Shown here: one piece after another, positions 26,324 through 35,473 of the stretch
How positions within the stretch are numbered: position 1 is the stretch's first letter
How the letters are laid out: each line of letters starts with the position of its first letter
Source of the DNA: Bacteroidota bacterium
Lineage (GTDB): Bacteria > Bacteroidota > Bacteroidia > Bacteroidales > Dysgonomonadaceae
Assembly: GCA_023437305.1 (NCBI GenBank)
Contig: JAEZGN010000020.1
Coordinates: 3,347 to 67,346, forward strand
DNA: 64,000 bases
Reading direction: 5' to 3'
Translations under genes and position numbers: made by a program
Notes under the pieces: model-generated
The model's database searches: none
Told to the model about the DNA's origin: nothing
Seen by the model: the letters and a program-made list of their open reading frames with translations, nothing else

Positions 26324-26587
26324 TTGTTGAAAAATTTATTTTTTGTGATTACACGGAATTTCCATGATTACGATTAATCTTTTTTTCGTGATTTCTGAAC
26401 AGTATAGCCTGTTTTTTTAATTTTATGCTTCTCGGGAAATCAGAACAAAAATAATCAATCTTTTTATTATTATCTCTTTTTATTTAATTTACCTAAATAA
26501 GTGTGATCTCTATTTATAAAAAATTAATATATTCGTAGAAACTTACTAAGCACACAAACTTACAGTTACACGATAATAGAGTATAGT

Positions 26588-27190
26588 ATGAATTTTATTT
26601 TTGGAACAAGGGGAACATCCGGTTCTCCTATTCACACAGGACATCCGTGCCCTGCATGTGGTAAGGAAGATTCTATTCTTATGATACCACATCAGCGTTA
26701 TTTTCATCTACTTTGGGTTCCGTTATTTCCGACAACTAAACACTTCACTCCTGTTTGTTGTTCTTGCGGCACATCGTTTACTATTCAACAATTTCCGGTG
26801 ACGGACGAAATTCGAAGCCAGTTCAAAACTCCTCGGTGGACATTTGTTGTGCCTTCTGTAGTAGGGATACTAGCCGTCTTTATCCTTGTTTTTGTCTCCA
26901 TAAATTTAATATCCGGAGAAGTGGATATAAAAGACAAAGTAGAGAATCCTCAGATCGGTGATGTTTATCATGTGAAGTACGGAGAAAATGAATATAGCCT
27001 GATGAAGGTCGCATCATTTACAGCCGATTCTATTTATTTTTATTTGTCTCCCGGTAGAACTGAAAAAAGTGGACTCGAAATGATGTCCGGAGTTGATGTC
27101 TATGACACAATCTTAAAGAAGAGTTTTTCGATAAATGAACTGAAATGTAATTCAGTAAAAGGAGTGAAAATCTTGAAGATCGAAAGATGA
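26588..27190 (+). CDS. Zinc-ribbon membrane protein
   Basis: A 200-residue protein with an N-terminal zinc ribbon (CPACGKED at about 22-29 and CCSCGTSF at about 57-64) followed by one transmembrane helix (about 85-106, WTFVVPSVVGILAVFILVFV) and a C-terminal domain of about 90 residues, probably extracytoplasmic. The ribbon matches the zinc_ribbon_15 type. Function unknown. It is monocistronic and faces glgB, with a large palindromic repeat between them. Confidence 0.75.
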   Translation: MNFIFGTRGTSGSPIHTGHPCPACGKEDSILMIPHQRYFHLLWVPLFPTTKHFTPVCCSCGTSFTIQQFPVTDEIRSQFKTPRWTFVVPSVVGILAVFILVFVSINLISGEVDIKDKVENPQIGDVYHVKYGENEYSLMKVASFTADSIYFYLSPGRTEKSGLEMMSGVDVYDTILKKSFSINELKCNSVKGVKILKIER

Positions 27191-27192
27191 GA

Positions 27193-27331
27193 ATTGCCTT
27201 AAAAGCAGAAGAGTTTTATCTTTTTTGTCATGTTGAACGAAGTGAAACATCTCTTTCCTGATAAGAGATCCTTCGTTTCACTCAGGATGACAAAGAGGGT
27301 AATACAGAAAACTCTCTGCTTTTAAGGCAAT
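27193..27331. repeat. Nested palindrome: 17-bp terminal inverted repeats around a GTCAT repeat
   Basis: Perfect 17-bp ends ATTGCCTTAAAAGCAGA (27193-27209) and TCTGCTTTTAAGGCAAT (27315-27331) enclose AGTTTT/AAAACT and then GTCAT copy 2 (27227-27291, itself a long inverted repeat). The whole 139 bp can fold into one long hairpin. It lies between convergent genes and could end transcription from both sides. Its layout also resembles a small non-autonomous mobile element. Confidence 0.8.
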
Positions 27332-27348
27332 TTATTCTATTTGAGAGC

Positions 27349-29355
27349 TTAGTCTATTTTTCTCAGTACAAAAGCCGTGCGCGCAGGTATATACAGCTTG
27401 AGCCAGCCCTTTCCGTCTTTGTGGTATAGCTCGTCGTGTATCGTAAAATGTTCTACACTGTCGTCGGTCAGGCCATTCCCTCCAAAAGCGGGAGAATCGG
27501 TATCCAACACCACCTGATATTTTCCTTCGGGAGCAAGGAAGCCATAGTCGGAGAACGATTGACTCGGGTTGAAGCTGAAAACAAATATCAAATTACCGCG
27601 CATATAGGCCAGTACCTGATCTTCGTCCTTGTCCCATAATCTTATAATAGGTGTTTTTTCGAATTTCTTTACCGATTTTAGAAGCGAAAGCATGGCTTTG
27701 TCAAAGTCGCCCAGATAATGATAGCGCAGGTCTTTGTTGTCGGCCAGCCACCATTGACGGCGGGCATATTTGTGCGACCATCCGTTGCCCTCGCGAGGGA
27801 AGTCTACCCATTCGGGATGACCGAACTCGTTTCCCATAAAGTTGAGGTAGCCGCCATTGATAGTGGAGGCAGTTGCAAGGCGTATCATTTTGTGTAGGGC
27901 TATTCCTCTGTCGGTGGCATACGAGCTGCCGTAATGCTTCGACATATACCAGTACATATCTGAATCTATGAGCCTGAATATTATGGTCTTGTCGCCTACC
28001 AATGCCTGATCGTGGCTTTCGGCGTAAGAGATTGTTTTCTCGTCTTCGCGGCGATTTGTCAACTCCCAGAATATGCCTGTAGGATGCCAGTCTTCGTCTT
28101 TCCGCTCTTTGATGATTTTTATCCAATAGTCGGGTATATTCATCGCCATGCGGTAATCAAAACCATATCCGCCGTCTTTTATCTTCGTTGCCAGTCCCGG
28201 CATGCCGCTTACTTCTTCGGCTATGGTAATTGCGTTTGGGCGTACTTCGTGAATTAGCTTGTTTGCCAACGTAAGGTAGCAGATGGCGTCATCGTCTTCG
28301 TTGCCGTTGTAGTAGTCTTCATAGCCGCTAAAGTTATCTCCCAGTCCGTGCGAATAGTAGAGCATAGAGGTCACCCCATCGAAACGGAAGCCGTCGAAGT
28401 TATATTCTTCGAGCCAGAACTTACAGTTGGAAAGCAGGAAATGTACGACCTGACTTTTTCCATAGTCGAAAATCAGTGAATCCCAAGCGGGATGCTCGCG
28501 CCTGCTGCCTCCATGAAAATATTGGGTGTAAGAACCGTCGAATCGTCCCAGTCCTTCTTGTTCATTTTTTACGGCATGCGAGTGTACGATGTCCATAATC
28601 ACGGCTATACCCATAGCATGAGCGTCGTCTATCAGGTGCTTTAACTCGTCGGGTGTGCCAAAGCGTGAAGATGCTGCAAAAAAGCTGGAGACGTGATATC
28701 CAAACGAACCGTAATACGGGTGTTCTTGTATAGCCATTATCTGAATGGCATTGTATCCGTCTTCTTTGATACGGGGGAGTACATTTATTCTGAACTCTTC
28801 GTATGTGCCCACTCTTTCGGCTTCTACTGCCATCCCTATATGACATTCGTAGATCAGAAGGGGGCTGGTATCCGGCTTGAATTTCTTTGTGCGGAATTCA
28901 TAAGGCTGGATAGGATCCCACACCTGTGCGCTGAATATATGTGTATGATGGTCTTGCACCACTCTGTTTGTCCATGCGGGAATACGTTCGCCTTCACCAC
29001 CATTCCAACATACAATAAGTTTGTACAAGTCATGATGTTTTATTTTATCCAGAGGCAGTTCTATTTGCCACTCACCGTTACCGTTTGGTTGTAGTCTGAA
29101 CTCTTCAGATTTTTGCCAGCCGTTGAAGTCGCCTATCATGTAGATAGCGGTTGCGTTGGGGGCCCATTCTCTGAATGTCCACGACGTTTCTGTCTTGTGA
29201 AGCCCAAAATACAAGTGTCCTGAGGCAAATTCAGAAAGAGTGATCTTTCCGTTGCATGTAAGGTCGGCCTCTCTTTTCTGAATGTATTCATAACGGCCTT
29301 CTATCGCTGCTGCATAAGGTTCTAACCAAGGGTCGTTTTTAATGAGTTTAAGCAT
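27349..29355 (-). CDS. glgB: 1,4-alpha-glucan branching enzyme
   Basis: A 668-residue GH13 enzyme that forms alpha-1,6 branches in glycogen. An N-terminal CBM48-type domain (about 35-140) precedes the barrel with YNAIQIMAIQEHPYYGSFGY, the nucleophile region FDGFRFDGVTSMLY, the acid/base region ITIAEEVSGMPG and SHDQALVGDKT. The protein is closest in form to eukaryote-type branching enzymes, as is usual in Bacteroidetes. The ATG at 29355 is preferred over a TTG three codons upstream. No other glycogen gene is in the window. Confidence 0.95.
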   Translation of the reverse strand: MLKLIKNDPWLEPYAAAIEGRYEYIQKREADLTCNGKITLSEFASGHLYFGLHKTETSWTFREWAPNATAIYMIGDFNGWQKSEEFRLQPNGNGEWQIELPLDKIKHHDLYKLIVCWNGGEGERIPAWTNRVVQDHHTHIFSAQVWDPIQPYEFRTKKFKPDTSPLLIYECHIGMAVEAERVGTYEEFRINVLPRIKEDGYNAIQIMAIQEHPYYGSFGYHVSSFFAASSRFGTPDELKHLIDDAHAMGIAVIMDIVHSHAVKNEQEGLGRFDGSYTQYFHGGSRREHPAWDSLIFDYGKSQVVHFLLSNCKFWLEEYNFDGFRFDGVTSMLYYSHGLGDNFSGYEDYYNGNEDDDAICYLTLANKLIHEVRPNAITIAEEVSGMPGLATKIKDGGYGFDYRMAMNIPDYWIKIIKERKDEDWHPTGIFWELTNRREDEKTISYAESHDQALVGDKTIIFRLIDSDMYWYMSKHYGSSYATDRGIALHKMIRLATASTINGGYLNFMGNEFGHPEWVDFPREGNGWSHKYARRQWWLADNKDLRYHYLGDFDKAMLSLLKSVKKFEKTPIIRLWDKDEDQVLAYMRGNLIFVFSFNPSQSFSDYGFLAPEGKYQVVLDTDSPAFGGNGLTDDSVEHFTIHDELYHKDGKGWLKLYIPARTAFVLRKID

Positions 29356-29403
29356 GTCTGTCAATTGTTAATTACAGTTCGTCACCCAACATGGGGGAGG
29401 AAC

Positions 29404-29850
29404 TTATATTTTTATTTTTACCACTACTTTTCTTACCTGTCCTTCGCCTATGCAAGGGGTATGCCCATCTTCGGGGAAGAATATAAGGAAGTTGCCGGGT
29501 AAGACTGTTATCTGTGTTTCTGTTTTGTCGTCAAAGAACTGAATGTCTTTTTCTTCATCAAAGTTGCCAATAGGCTGCGTCAGGTCTTGGCGAGCTTTCC
29601 ACCCGAAGGTTTCAGGTCTGCTTATTGGCAGTTGTATATCTATATATTTGTTGTGTGCCTCCGGCTTCGCATTGTCGGCGGCTCTCAGGTCGCTGTCGCT
29701 TACCATTACAAAAAGGTCTTTGCCTTTCAGTTCTGTCTTAGTCGGTTCGGCTTTCGAGAAATCAATCGATTTCAGATAGTCGAATGCCTGTTTAAAAAGT
29801 GGGTGTAGTTGTTCGTATTTTCCTGAGTTTTCTAATTTATCTAATATCAT
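29404..29850 (-). CDS. YhcH/YjgK/YiaL-family protein
   Basis: A 148-residue cupin-like protein. The motifs HNKYIDIQLPISRPETFGW and LIFFPEDGHTPCIGEGQVRKVVVKI are those of the YhcH/YiaL (beta-galactosidase subunit beta-like, DUF386) family, whose members act on or bind sugars such as sialic acid derivatives; the exact substrate is open. The gene lies between glgB and a DUF805 gene on the same strand. Confidence 0.88.
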   Translation of the reverse strand: MILDKLENSGKYEQLHPLFKQAFDYLKSIDFSKAEPTKTELKGKDLFVMVSDSDLRAADNAKPEAHNKYIDIQLPISRPETFGWKARQDLTQPIGNFDEEKDIQFFDDKTETQITVLPGNFLIFFPEDGHTPCIGEGQVRKVVVKIKI

Positions 29851-29861
29851 ATTTTTTCTTT

Positions 29862-30233
29862 TTACTGCTGATCGGGTACTCCTATATTGTCTATCATATC
29901 TTCTACACTTTCGTTGCCTTCGCCTTTGGGATTAAGCCCATATTCATTTTCACCATAATCGCTTTCTGCAAAAAGCATCCAGAATACATAAAACGGGATC
30001 ATTTGAAACCATCCGCTATTACCCCTGACGTGACACCTTTTCGCACCTTGTGCAATCAAAAAACAATAGGCTGGAATCAGAAGAATTAAAACAATCAAAA
30101 ACCTCTTGACTAATATGCCGTATAACTCGAAAGTAAGAATGACTGCATCAAAGTAAACTGTAAATATAATCCAACTAAGCCAATATTCTAGTCTGCGGAT
30201 ACGTCCTTCAAATGAAAATGGGAGTTGAAACAT
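29862..30233 (-). CDS. DUF805-domain membrane protein
   Basis: A 123-residue protein with about three hydrophobic segments and the DUF805 pattern: FSFEGRIRRLEYWL near the N terminus, then GAKRCHVRGNSGWFQMIPF, and a polar acidic tail (GLNPKGEGNESVED). Function unknown. It starts 12 bp before yhcH-family gene end and is probably co-transcribed with it and with the upstream lipoprotein gene. Confidence 0.85.
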   Translation of the reverse strand: MFQLPFSFEGRIRRLEYWLSWIIFTVYFDAVILTFELYGILVKRFLIVLILLIPAYCFLIAQGAKRCHVRGNSGWFQMIPFYVFWMLFAESDYGENEYGLNPKGEGNESVEDMIDNIGVPDQQ

Positions 30234-30257
30234 TACTTTGCTATAACATTATATAAT

Positions 30258-30659
30258 TTATTTGTACTCATTTGGTTCTACTGTTGTAGAAAATATATAC
30301 TTTCCATTTTGGTCGTTGTATATATATTTTACGGTAATATCGTTATCCCTGAATATTTTTAAGTCGGGATTTGTTTTCAATACCTCCAAAAGCTGTGGCT
30401 TCAATTGTGTTTTGAAAGTAGTGGTGTCACTTATCACTACTTGCAATATGGTAAGATGATACTCAAAATTACTATTGCCTACAGCAACGCATTTATCTAG
30501 GCGAGTCCACTGATCCAATGTCTTAGGACAATCTTTGTTGGTCTCGGCAGCTATTGCCTGCAATCTGCTTTCGATACTGCCCGCACACCGGGTGAATGAA
30601 AAAATGCTAATTAGCAGAAATGTGCAAATGAGGTTTCGGCTATTTAGAAGTTTGTTCAT
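30258..30659 (-). CDS. Hypothetical lipoprotein, 133 aa
   Basis: N-terminal signal peptide ending in FTRCAG (Cys25) indicates a lipoprotein, although Arg before the Cys is not ideal for the lipobox. Two further Cys (NKDCPKTL and LDKCVAVG) may pair. The domain resembles small secreted proteins of unknown function. It lies 24 bp upstream of the DUF805 gene on the same strand. Confidence 0.65.
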   Translation of the reverse strand: MNKLLNSRNLICTFLLISIFSFTRCAGSIESRLQAIAAETNKDCPKTLDQWTRLDKCVAVGNSNFEYHLTILQVVISDTTTFKTQLKPQLLEVLKTNPDLKIFRDNDITVKYIYNDQNGKYIFSTTVEPNEYK

Positions 30660-30776
30660 GGATTCTTAATTTTTTAAACAATACAAGTTTAAGAAATTTA
30701 ATCGGATTATCTGTTAATTCCGCTGTTTTTTATTGTGGAAGCCGTTTAAATGTTTCTCCTTAACGTTATTTTTACT

Positions 30777-30784
30777 TACTTTTG
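30777..30784 (+). promoter_or_regulatory. Promoter -7 box of the M3 peptidase gene
   Basis: TACTTTTG fits TAnnTTTG and lies 38 bp upstream of the start codon. Confidence 0.45.
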
Positions 30785-30822
30785 TCATAAAATCTAATCA
30801 TTCACACGATTAACTTATTTGT

Positions 30823-32976
30823 ATGAAGAAAATCTTATTTATTCTTAGTATTCTAATTATGGTTTATTCTTGTAACACTACAAGCAATAAGGATGGGAAA
30901 GATAATCCTTTCTTTTCCCAATTCGATACTCCGGAAGGGGTTCCTCCTTTTGATAAAATAAAAGCAGAACATTTTATGCCTGCTTTCGAAGAAGCAATGA
31001 AGCGTCATAATGCAGAGATTGATTCTATCATAAATAACCCCGAAGCACCTACTTTCCAAAATACAGTGGTAGCTTTGGACGAGTCGGGCAGAATGCTTGA
31101 TCGGGTAGGTTCTGTGTTTTCTGTAATGACGGGTACAATGTCCGATTCTGTGTATCAGAACATAGAAAAAGAGATTACCCCAAAACGTACAGAGCACTAT
31201 GATAATATCAACTTCAACGAAAAGCTTTTTGCACGTATCAAAACTGTGTACGACGATAGCCTGCAAGTAAAGAACCTGACAACAGAACAAAAGATGTTGT
31301 TGGATAAAACATACAAAGGCTTTGTTCGTTCGGGTATCCTTTTGGATGGTTCGAAACAAGCACGCCTGCGTGAGATCAACAAAGAGCTGAGCAACGCATC
31401 ACTTAGTTTTAATCAGAACCTGTTGAAGGAAACAGATAGCTACCAATTGGTAATCGACAAAAAAGAAGACCTCTCGGGCTTGCCTGAAGATGTGATTGCC
31501 GCTGCTGCTAAAACAGCCAAAGACAAAGGGCTGGAAGGCAAATGGGTGTTTGGTCTCAGCAAACCAAGCTGGGAGCCGTTTTTGCAATACGCCGACAATC
31601 GCGCGCTTCGCGAAAAACTATATAAGGCGATGTATATGCGTTGTGACAACGGAAATGAATTCGACAACAAAGAAAACATCAAGAAGATAGTAAGCCTCAG
31701 ACTCGAAAAAGCAAATATGCTTGGCTATAAATCGCATGCCGACTATGTGCTCGAAGAAACAATGGCTAAAACTCCTGATAATGTGATGGGGCTGCTAAAC
31801 AATATATGGAAGTATGCTTTGCCGCAAGCTCAAAAAGAAGCTGCCGAACTTCAGGCTATTGCCAAGAAAGAAGGACATGATATCAAAATAGAATCGTGGG
31901 ACTGGTGGTATTATGCCGAAAAGTTGCGTAAAGAAAAATATGCATTGGATGAGGAAGCTTTGAAGCCTTACTTCAAAGCAGATAATGTACGCGAAGGTGT
32001 ATTTGCTGTGGCAAATAAACTATATGGCATTACATTTAAGCCAAAAACAGATATCCCTGTATATCAGCAAGACGTAAAAGCATACGAAGTAAGCGACGCT
32101 GACGGTTCATTTATCGGAATCATATATTTCGACGATTTTGCACGTCAGGGTAAGCGCCCGGGAGCATGGATGAGCAGCTTCCGCAAACAGGAAGTGTATA
32201 AAGGTGAGTTTGTTTATCCATTGATCTACAATGTAGGTAACTACAATCCTCCAACAGATGGCAAGCCAGCACTGTTGACACTTGATCAGGTGGAAACGAT
32301 GTTCCATGAATTCGGGCACGGACTGCACGGATTGTTGTCAAAATGTACTTACAACGGCGTATCGGGTACATCGGTTGTTCGCGACTTTGTAGAGCTGCCT
32401 TCTCAGGTAATGGAGCACTGGGCATTTGAGCCGGAAGTGTTGAAGATGTATGCAAAACATTATGAAACAGGTGAAACTATTCCTGCCGAGCTGATACAAA
32501 AAATACAGAACGCGGGTTACTTCAATCAAGGATTTGCTACTACCGAGCTTGTGGCTGCTGCAATTCTGGATATGAAATGGCATACGCTGACCGCTTCTTC
32601 TCCAAACTTTGACCCTAAGCATGGCGAAGGTCTTGAGAAACTGAACGTAGATAAATTTGAAGCGGATGCAATGAAAGAAATCGGCTTGATCTCCGAAATA
32701 ATCCCTCGATACAGAAGCACGTATTTCCAACATGTATTCAGCGGAGGATATTCTTCGGGATATTACAGCTACTTGTGGTCTGAAGTTTTGGACTCTGACG
32801 CATTCCAGGCTTTTGTAGAGAAAGGAAATATTTTTGATCAGGAAACTGCAAAATCGTTCCGTGAAAACGTATTGTCGAAGGGCGGATCGGACGAGCCAAT
32901 GGTATTGTACAAGAAATTCAGAGGCGCAGAACCTAATCCGATTTATCTGTTGAAGAACAGGGGTTTTGTAAAGTAA
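30823..32976 (+). CDS. M3-family peptidyl-dipeptidase, Dcp-like lipoprotein
   Basis: A 717-residue zinc metallopeptidase. The active site HEFGHGLHGL has His495, Glu496 and His499. An N-terminal lipoprotein signal (MVYSC, Cys17) places it outside the cytoplasm, probably the periplasm, as for many Bacteroidetes Dcp homologues. It removes C-terminal dipeptides from peptides. It is monocistronic with its own promoter and is followed by efp, which has a separate promoter. Confidence 0.93.
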   Translation: MKKILFILSILIMVYSCNTTSNKDGKDNPFFSQFDTPEGVPPFDKIKAEHFMPAFEEAMKRHNAEIDSIINNPEAPTFQNTVVALDESGRMLDRVGSVFSVMTGTMSDSVYQNIEKEITPKRTEHYDNINFNEKLFARIKTVYDDSLQVKNLTTEQKMLLDKTYKGFVRSGILLDGSKQARLREINKELSNASLSFNQNLLKETDSYQLVIDKKEDLSGLPEDVIAAAAKTAKDKGLEGKWVFGLSKPSWEPFLQYADNRALREKLYKAMYMRCDNGNEFDNKENIKKIVSLRLEKANMLGYKSHADYVLEETMAKTPDNVMGLLNNIWKYALPQAQKEAAELQAIAKKEGHDIKIESWDWWYYAEKLRKEKYALDEEALKPYFKADNVREGVFAVANKLYGITFKPKTDIPVYQQDVKAYEVSDADGSFIGIIYFDDFARQGKRPGAWMSSFRKQEVYKGEFVYPLIYNVGNYNPPTDGKPALLTLDQVETMFHEFGHGLHGLLSKCTYNGVSGTSVVRDFVELPSQVMEHWAFEPEVLKMYAKHYETGETIPAELIQKIQNAGYFNQGFATTELVAAAILDMKWHTLTASSPNFDPKHGEGLEKLNVDKFEADAMKEIGLISEIIPRYRSTYFQHVFSGGYSSGYYSYLWSEVLDSDAFQAFVEKGNIFDQETAKSFRENVLSKGGSDEPMVLYKKFRGAEPNPIYLLKNRGFVK

Positions 32977-33030
32977 TAAGTTCTAAGTTGTTTGTTAACT
33001 GATAACTGTTGGCTGATAAATGTAATTTAT

Positions 33031-33038
33031 TATCTTTG
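33031..33038 (+). promoter_or_regulatory. Promoter -7 box of efp
   Basis: TATCTTTG, with TTGG 18 bp upstream (33009-33012), fits the -33/-7 pattern. It lies 36 bp before the efp ATG. Confidence 0.55.
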
Positions 33039-33074
33039 CAACTCGAAAAAAATAATAACAATAAAATACAATCA

Positions 33075-33641
33075 ATGGCAACTACTGCAGATATAAGAAA
33101 CGGTATGTGCATCGACATCGATGGACAATATTATGTAATAATCGAATTCCTTCATGTGAAACCGGGTAAAGGTGCCGCATTTGTACGTACAAAAATGAGA
33201 AGCGTAACTACCGGACGTGTTCTTGAAAGAACATTCAATGCCGGAGTGAAGCTGGATGAAGTGCGTATCGAAAGACGTCCGTATCAATTCCTTTATCAGG
33301 ACGATATGGGGTATAACTTTATGAATACCGAAACTTTCGAACAAATATCTCTTGCAGGGGATATGATAGCCGGAGTAGCTTTTCTTAAAGAAGGAGATAT
33401 GGTAGAGGTGCAGGTACATGCCGAAACCGAAACTGTATTGACAGCCGAAATGCCTCAGAACGTTGTGCTTCTGGTAACCTATACTGAGCCCGGACTGAAA
33501 GGTGATACTGCAACCAATACCTTAAAACCGGCTACTGTAGAAACAGGCGCTGAGGTGCGTGTTCCGCTCTTTATTAACGAAGGAGACAAAATTAAAATTA
33601 ATACAGCCGATGGCTCGTATGTAGAAAGAGTAAAAGCATAA
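33075..33641 (+). CDS. efp: Elongation factor P
   Basis: A 188-residue translation factor that relieves ribosome stalling at proline runs. The three OB-type domains are intact; the tip loop HVKPGKGAAF holds the conserved Lys that is modified in other species. The start at 33075 matches family length; a frame open from 33009 adds 22 residues upstream across the promoter and is rejected. No EpmA/YmfI-type modifying gene is in view. Confidence 0.97.
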   Translation: MATTADIRNGMCIDIDGQYYVIIEFLHVKPGKGAAFVRTKMRSVTTGRVLERTFNAGVKLDEVRIERRPYQFLYQDDMGYNFMNTETFEQISLAGDMIAGVAFLKEGDMVEVQVHAETETVLTAEMPQNVVLLVTYTEPGLKGDTATNTLKPATVETGAEVRVPLFINEGDKIKINTADGSYVERVKA

Positions 33642-33664
33642 TAAATAGTAATAATTTTATGGAG

Positions 33665-33702
33665 AATAAGGTCAGTTTTTAAAACTGACCTTATTTTTTT
33701 TT
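33665..33702 (+). terminator. Terminator of efp
   Basis: A perfect stem AATAAGGTCAG / CTGACCTTATT, extended by T4/A4 pairs, is followed by an 8-T run. It lies 24 bp after the efp stop. Confidence 0.9.
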
Positions 33703-33798
33703 AGAAAAATAATTTATTCTCAATATTTATATATACTTTTGATGTTGAATGGATCTAGGAGACAAATAACCTACATAAAACTTAATACGAAACTAAAC

Positions 33799-34494
33799 AT
33801 GAAGGATTGGGCTGAAGAAGACCGACCCCCAGAAAATATGTTGTTGAAAGGGGTTTTTCGGTGCTTTCCGATGCTGAATTGTTAGCTATACTTAATCGAT
33901 TTGGGTAATAAGAGCGAAACAGCGGTTGAGCTAGCCCCAATGGATTTTACATAGCATTTCCAATAACCTAAACACTCTGGGTAAATTGGGAATAAAAGAG
34001 TTTATAAAGGATTTTAAAGGAATAGGATAAGCGAAAGCAATAAGAATAGTGGCGGCGCTGGAATTGGGTAAAAGATGAAAATTGTCTGAATCCCTTGTCA
34101 GTCCGCAAATTGTATCCAGTAAAGAGATGTGTGTGATATATTTCATCTGATATTAGCAGACCTAAAGCATGAAGAAGTATGGGTTTTGTACCTTAACAGG
34201 GCTAATAAAATGGTGTAAAATATACAAATAAGTAAATATGGTGTGGCTGCAACAGTAGTGGATATCCGTCTGATAATGAAAGAAGGTATCTAGTCCTTAG
34301 CCTCGGCTATGGTGCTGTGTCACAATCATCCTTCGGGAATCACTCAACCGATCGATGATGATGATCAGACTAGAAAGCGGCTCAAAGAAGCATGGCATAT
34401 TATGAATATTAGCCTGCTCGATCATATTATTATTTGCGAAAATTCTACTACAGCTATATAGATACTGGTAGGTTATAAAAGAAAAGCAAAATAA
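33799..34494 (+). pseudogene. Decayed radC (JAMM-domain) pseudogene
   Basis: Conceptual translation across frames gives MKDWAEEDRP, MLLKG, LSDAELLAIL, GNKSETAVELA, GIKEFIKDFKG, HEEVWVLYLNRANK and finally the JAMM metal motif region CHNHPSGITQPIDDDDQ with RLKEAW and SLLDHIIICE. These are in the order of the RadC/MPN family. Many in-frame stops and at least two frameshifts (for example near 33840 and 33940) prevent a product. It has no function now. It lies directly upstream of an intact SMI1/KNR4 gene. Confidence 0.85.
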
Positions 34495-34501
34495 GTTGAA
34501 A

Positions 34502-35056
34502 ATGGAAACCGCTATTACACAAAACTCAATTGTAGAGGAAAGCTGGCCTCGTATAGAGGGATATTTATTAAAAAGAGGCGTGAGACCCGATGTAGTCTTA
34601 CTCCCCGGGGCGACTCAAGAACAGATAGGCTGGGCCGAGTCTGTGCTTGGTGTAAAATTGCCCAAAGATTTTCTTGAATTTTATAAAATACACAACGGAC
34701 AACAGCCCAATGCGGATGGAATCGTGAATGGCGAAGAACTGATGAGTCTTGAGCGTATTGTAGAAGAATGGGTAATCTGGCAACGCCTTGCAGCCAGTGG
34801 TGCGTTTGATGATACAATGGCGAATGCAGATGATGGCATACAAGAGGTATGGCATAGCCGCTCGTGGATACCTTTTACCGACGATGGGTTGGGCAATCAT
34901 TTGTGTTTGGATCTGGCTCCTTCAATCAAAGGATCACGCGGTCAGATAATTCGTATATGGCACGACGATACCGGTCGTTTCAGACAAGCACCTTCTTTTG
35001 GTTCTTGGGTTTCTAGTTTTGCATACGATTTGAATAGAACCGCGATGTTCGTATAA
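34502..35056 (+). CDS. SMI1/KNR4-family protein
   Basis: A 184-residue protein with the SUKH-fold pattern: GATQEQIGWAESVLGVKLPK, DFLEFYKIHNGQQ, SWIPFTDDGLGNHLCLDLAP and QIIRIWHDD. Many SUKH proteins are immunity proteins against secreted toxins, others are housekeeping; no toxin gene is in the window. The ATG at 34502 follows the stop of the radC relic by 7 bp, so it may once have been expressed with radC. Function unassigned. Confidence 0.88.
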   Translation: METAITQNSIVEESWPRIEGYLLKRGVRPDVVLLPGATQEQIGWAESVLGVKLPKDFLEFYKIHNGQQPNADGIVNGEELMSLERIVEEWVIWQRLAASGAFDDTMANADDGIQEVWHSRSWIPFTDDGLGNHLCLDLAPSIKGSRGQIIRIWHDDTGRFRQAPSFGSWVSSFAYDLNRTAMFV

Positions 35057-35070
35057 TCATCTTTTTTCAT

Positions 35071-35078
35071 TATTTTTG
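35071..35078 (+). promoter_or_regulatory. Promoter -7 box of the DUF59 gene
   Basis: TATTTTTG, fitting TAnnTTTG, 73 bp upstream of the start codon of the DUF59 gene. Confidence 0.4.
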
Positions 35079-35151
35079 TACCTCAAATAGAGGGTGATTG
35101 TAAACATTATATGCCAAAGAATGTTTATAACTCACATACAAAAAATGAATT

Positions 35152-35466
35152 ATGAGTGATTTATTACAATTGGAAAGCAAAATAGTAAACATGTTGAAGA
35201 CTGTTTACGACCCGGAAATACCAGTCAACGTTTACGATCTCGGACTAATCTACGAAGTGGATATAGACGACGATAAAAATGTAACCATCACAATGACGCT
35301 GACAGCTCCAAACTGTCCGGCAGCCGATTTTATACTCGAAGATGTAAGATATAAAGTGCAGTCGGTTGCGGGAGTCAATAATGTGATTGTAGATCTTACT
35401 TTCGAGCCCGAGTGGAACAAAGATATGCTTAGCGAAGAGGCAAAACTTGAGTTAGGATTTTTATAA
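35152..35466 (+). CDS. DUF59 (MIP18/SufT-like) Fe-S assembly protein
   Basis: A 104-residue protein with DPEIPVNVYDLGLIYEV and the conserved Cys in TAPNCPAADFILEDV, as in the MIP18 family (PaaD, SufT, SUF-associated DUF59). Members help deliver iron-sulfur clusters to target proteins in the cytoplasm. No suf genes are adjacent. It is followed after 7 bp by an lpxH-like gene and is probably co-transcribed with it. Confidence 0.9.
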   Translation: MSDLLQLESKIVNMLKTVYDPEIPVNVYDLGLIYEVDIDDDKNVTITMTLTAPNCPAADFILEDVRYKVQSVAGVNNVIVDLTFEPEWNKDMLSEEAKLELGFL

Positions 35467-35473
35467 AACACAG

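Noticed and set aside
34502..35056. SMI1/KNR4 protein as immunity partner of a toxin
   Set aside because: No toxin or secretion gene lies nearby; the family also has non-immunity members.
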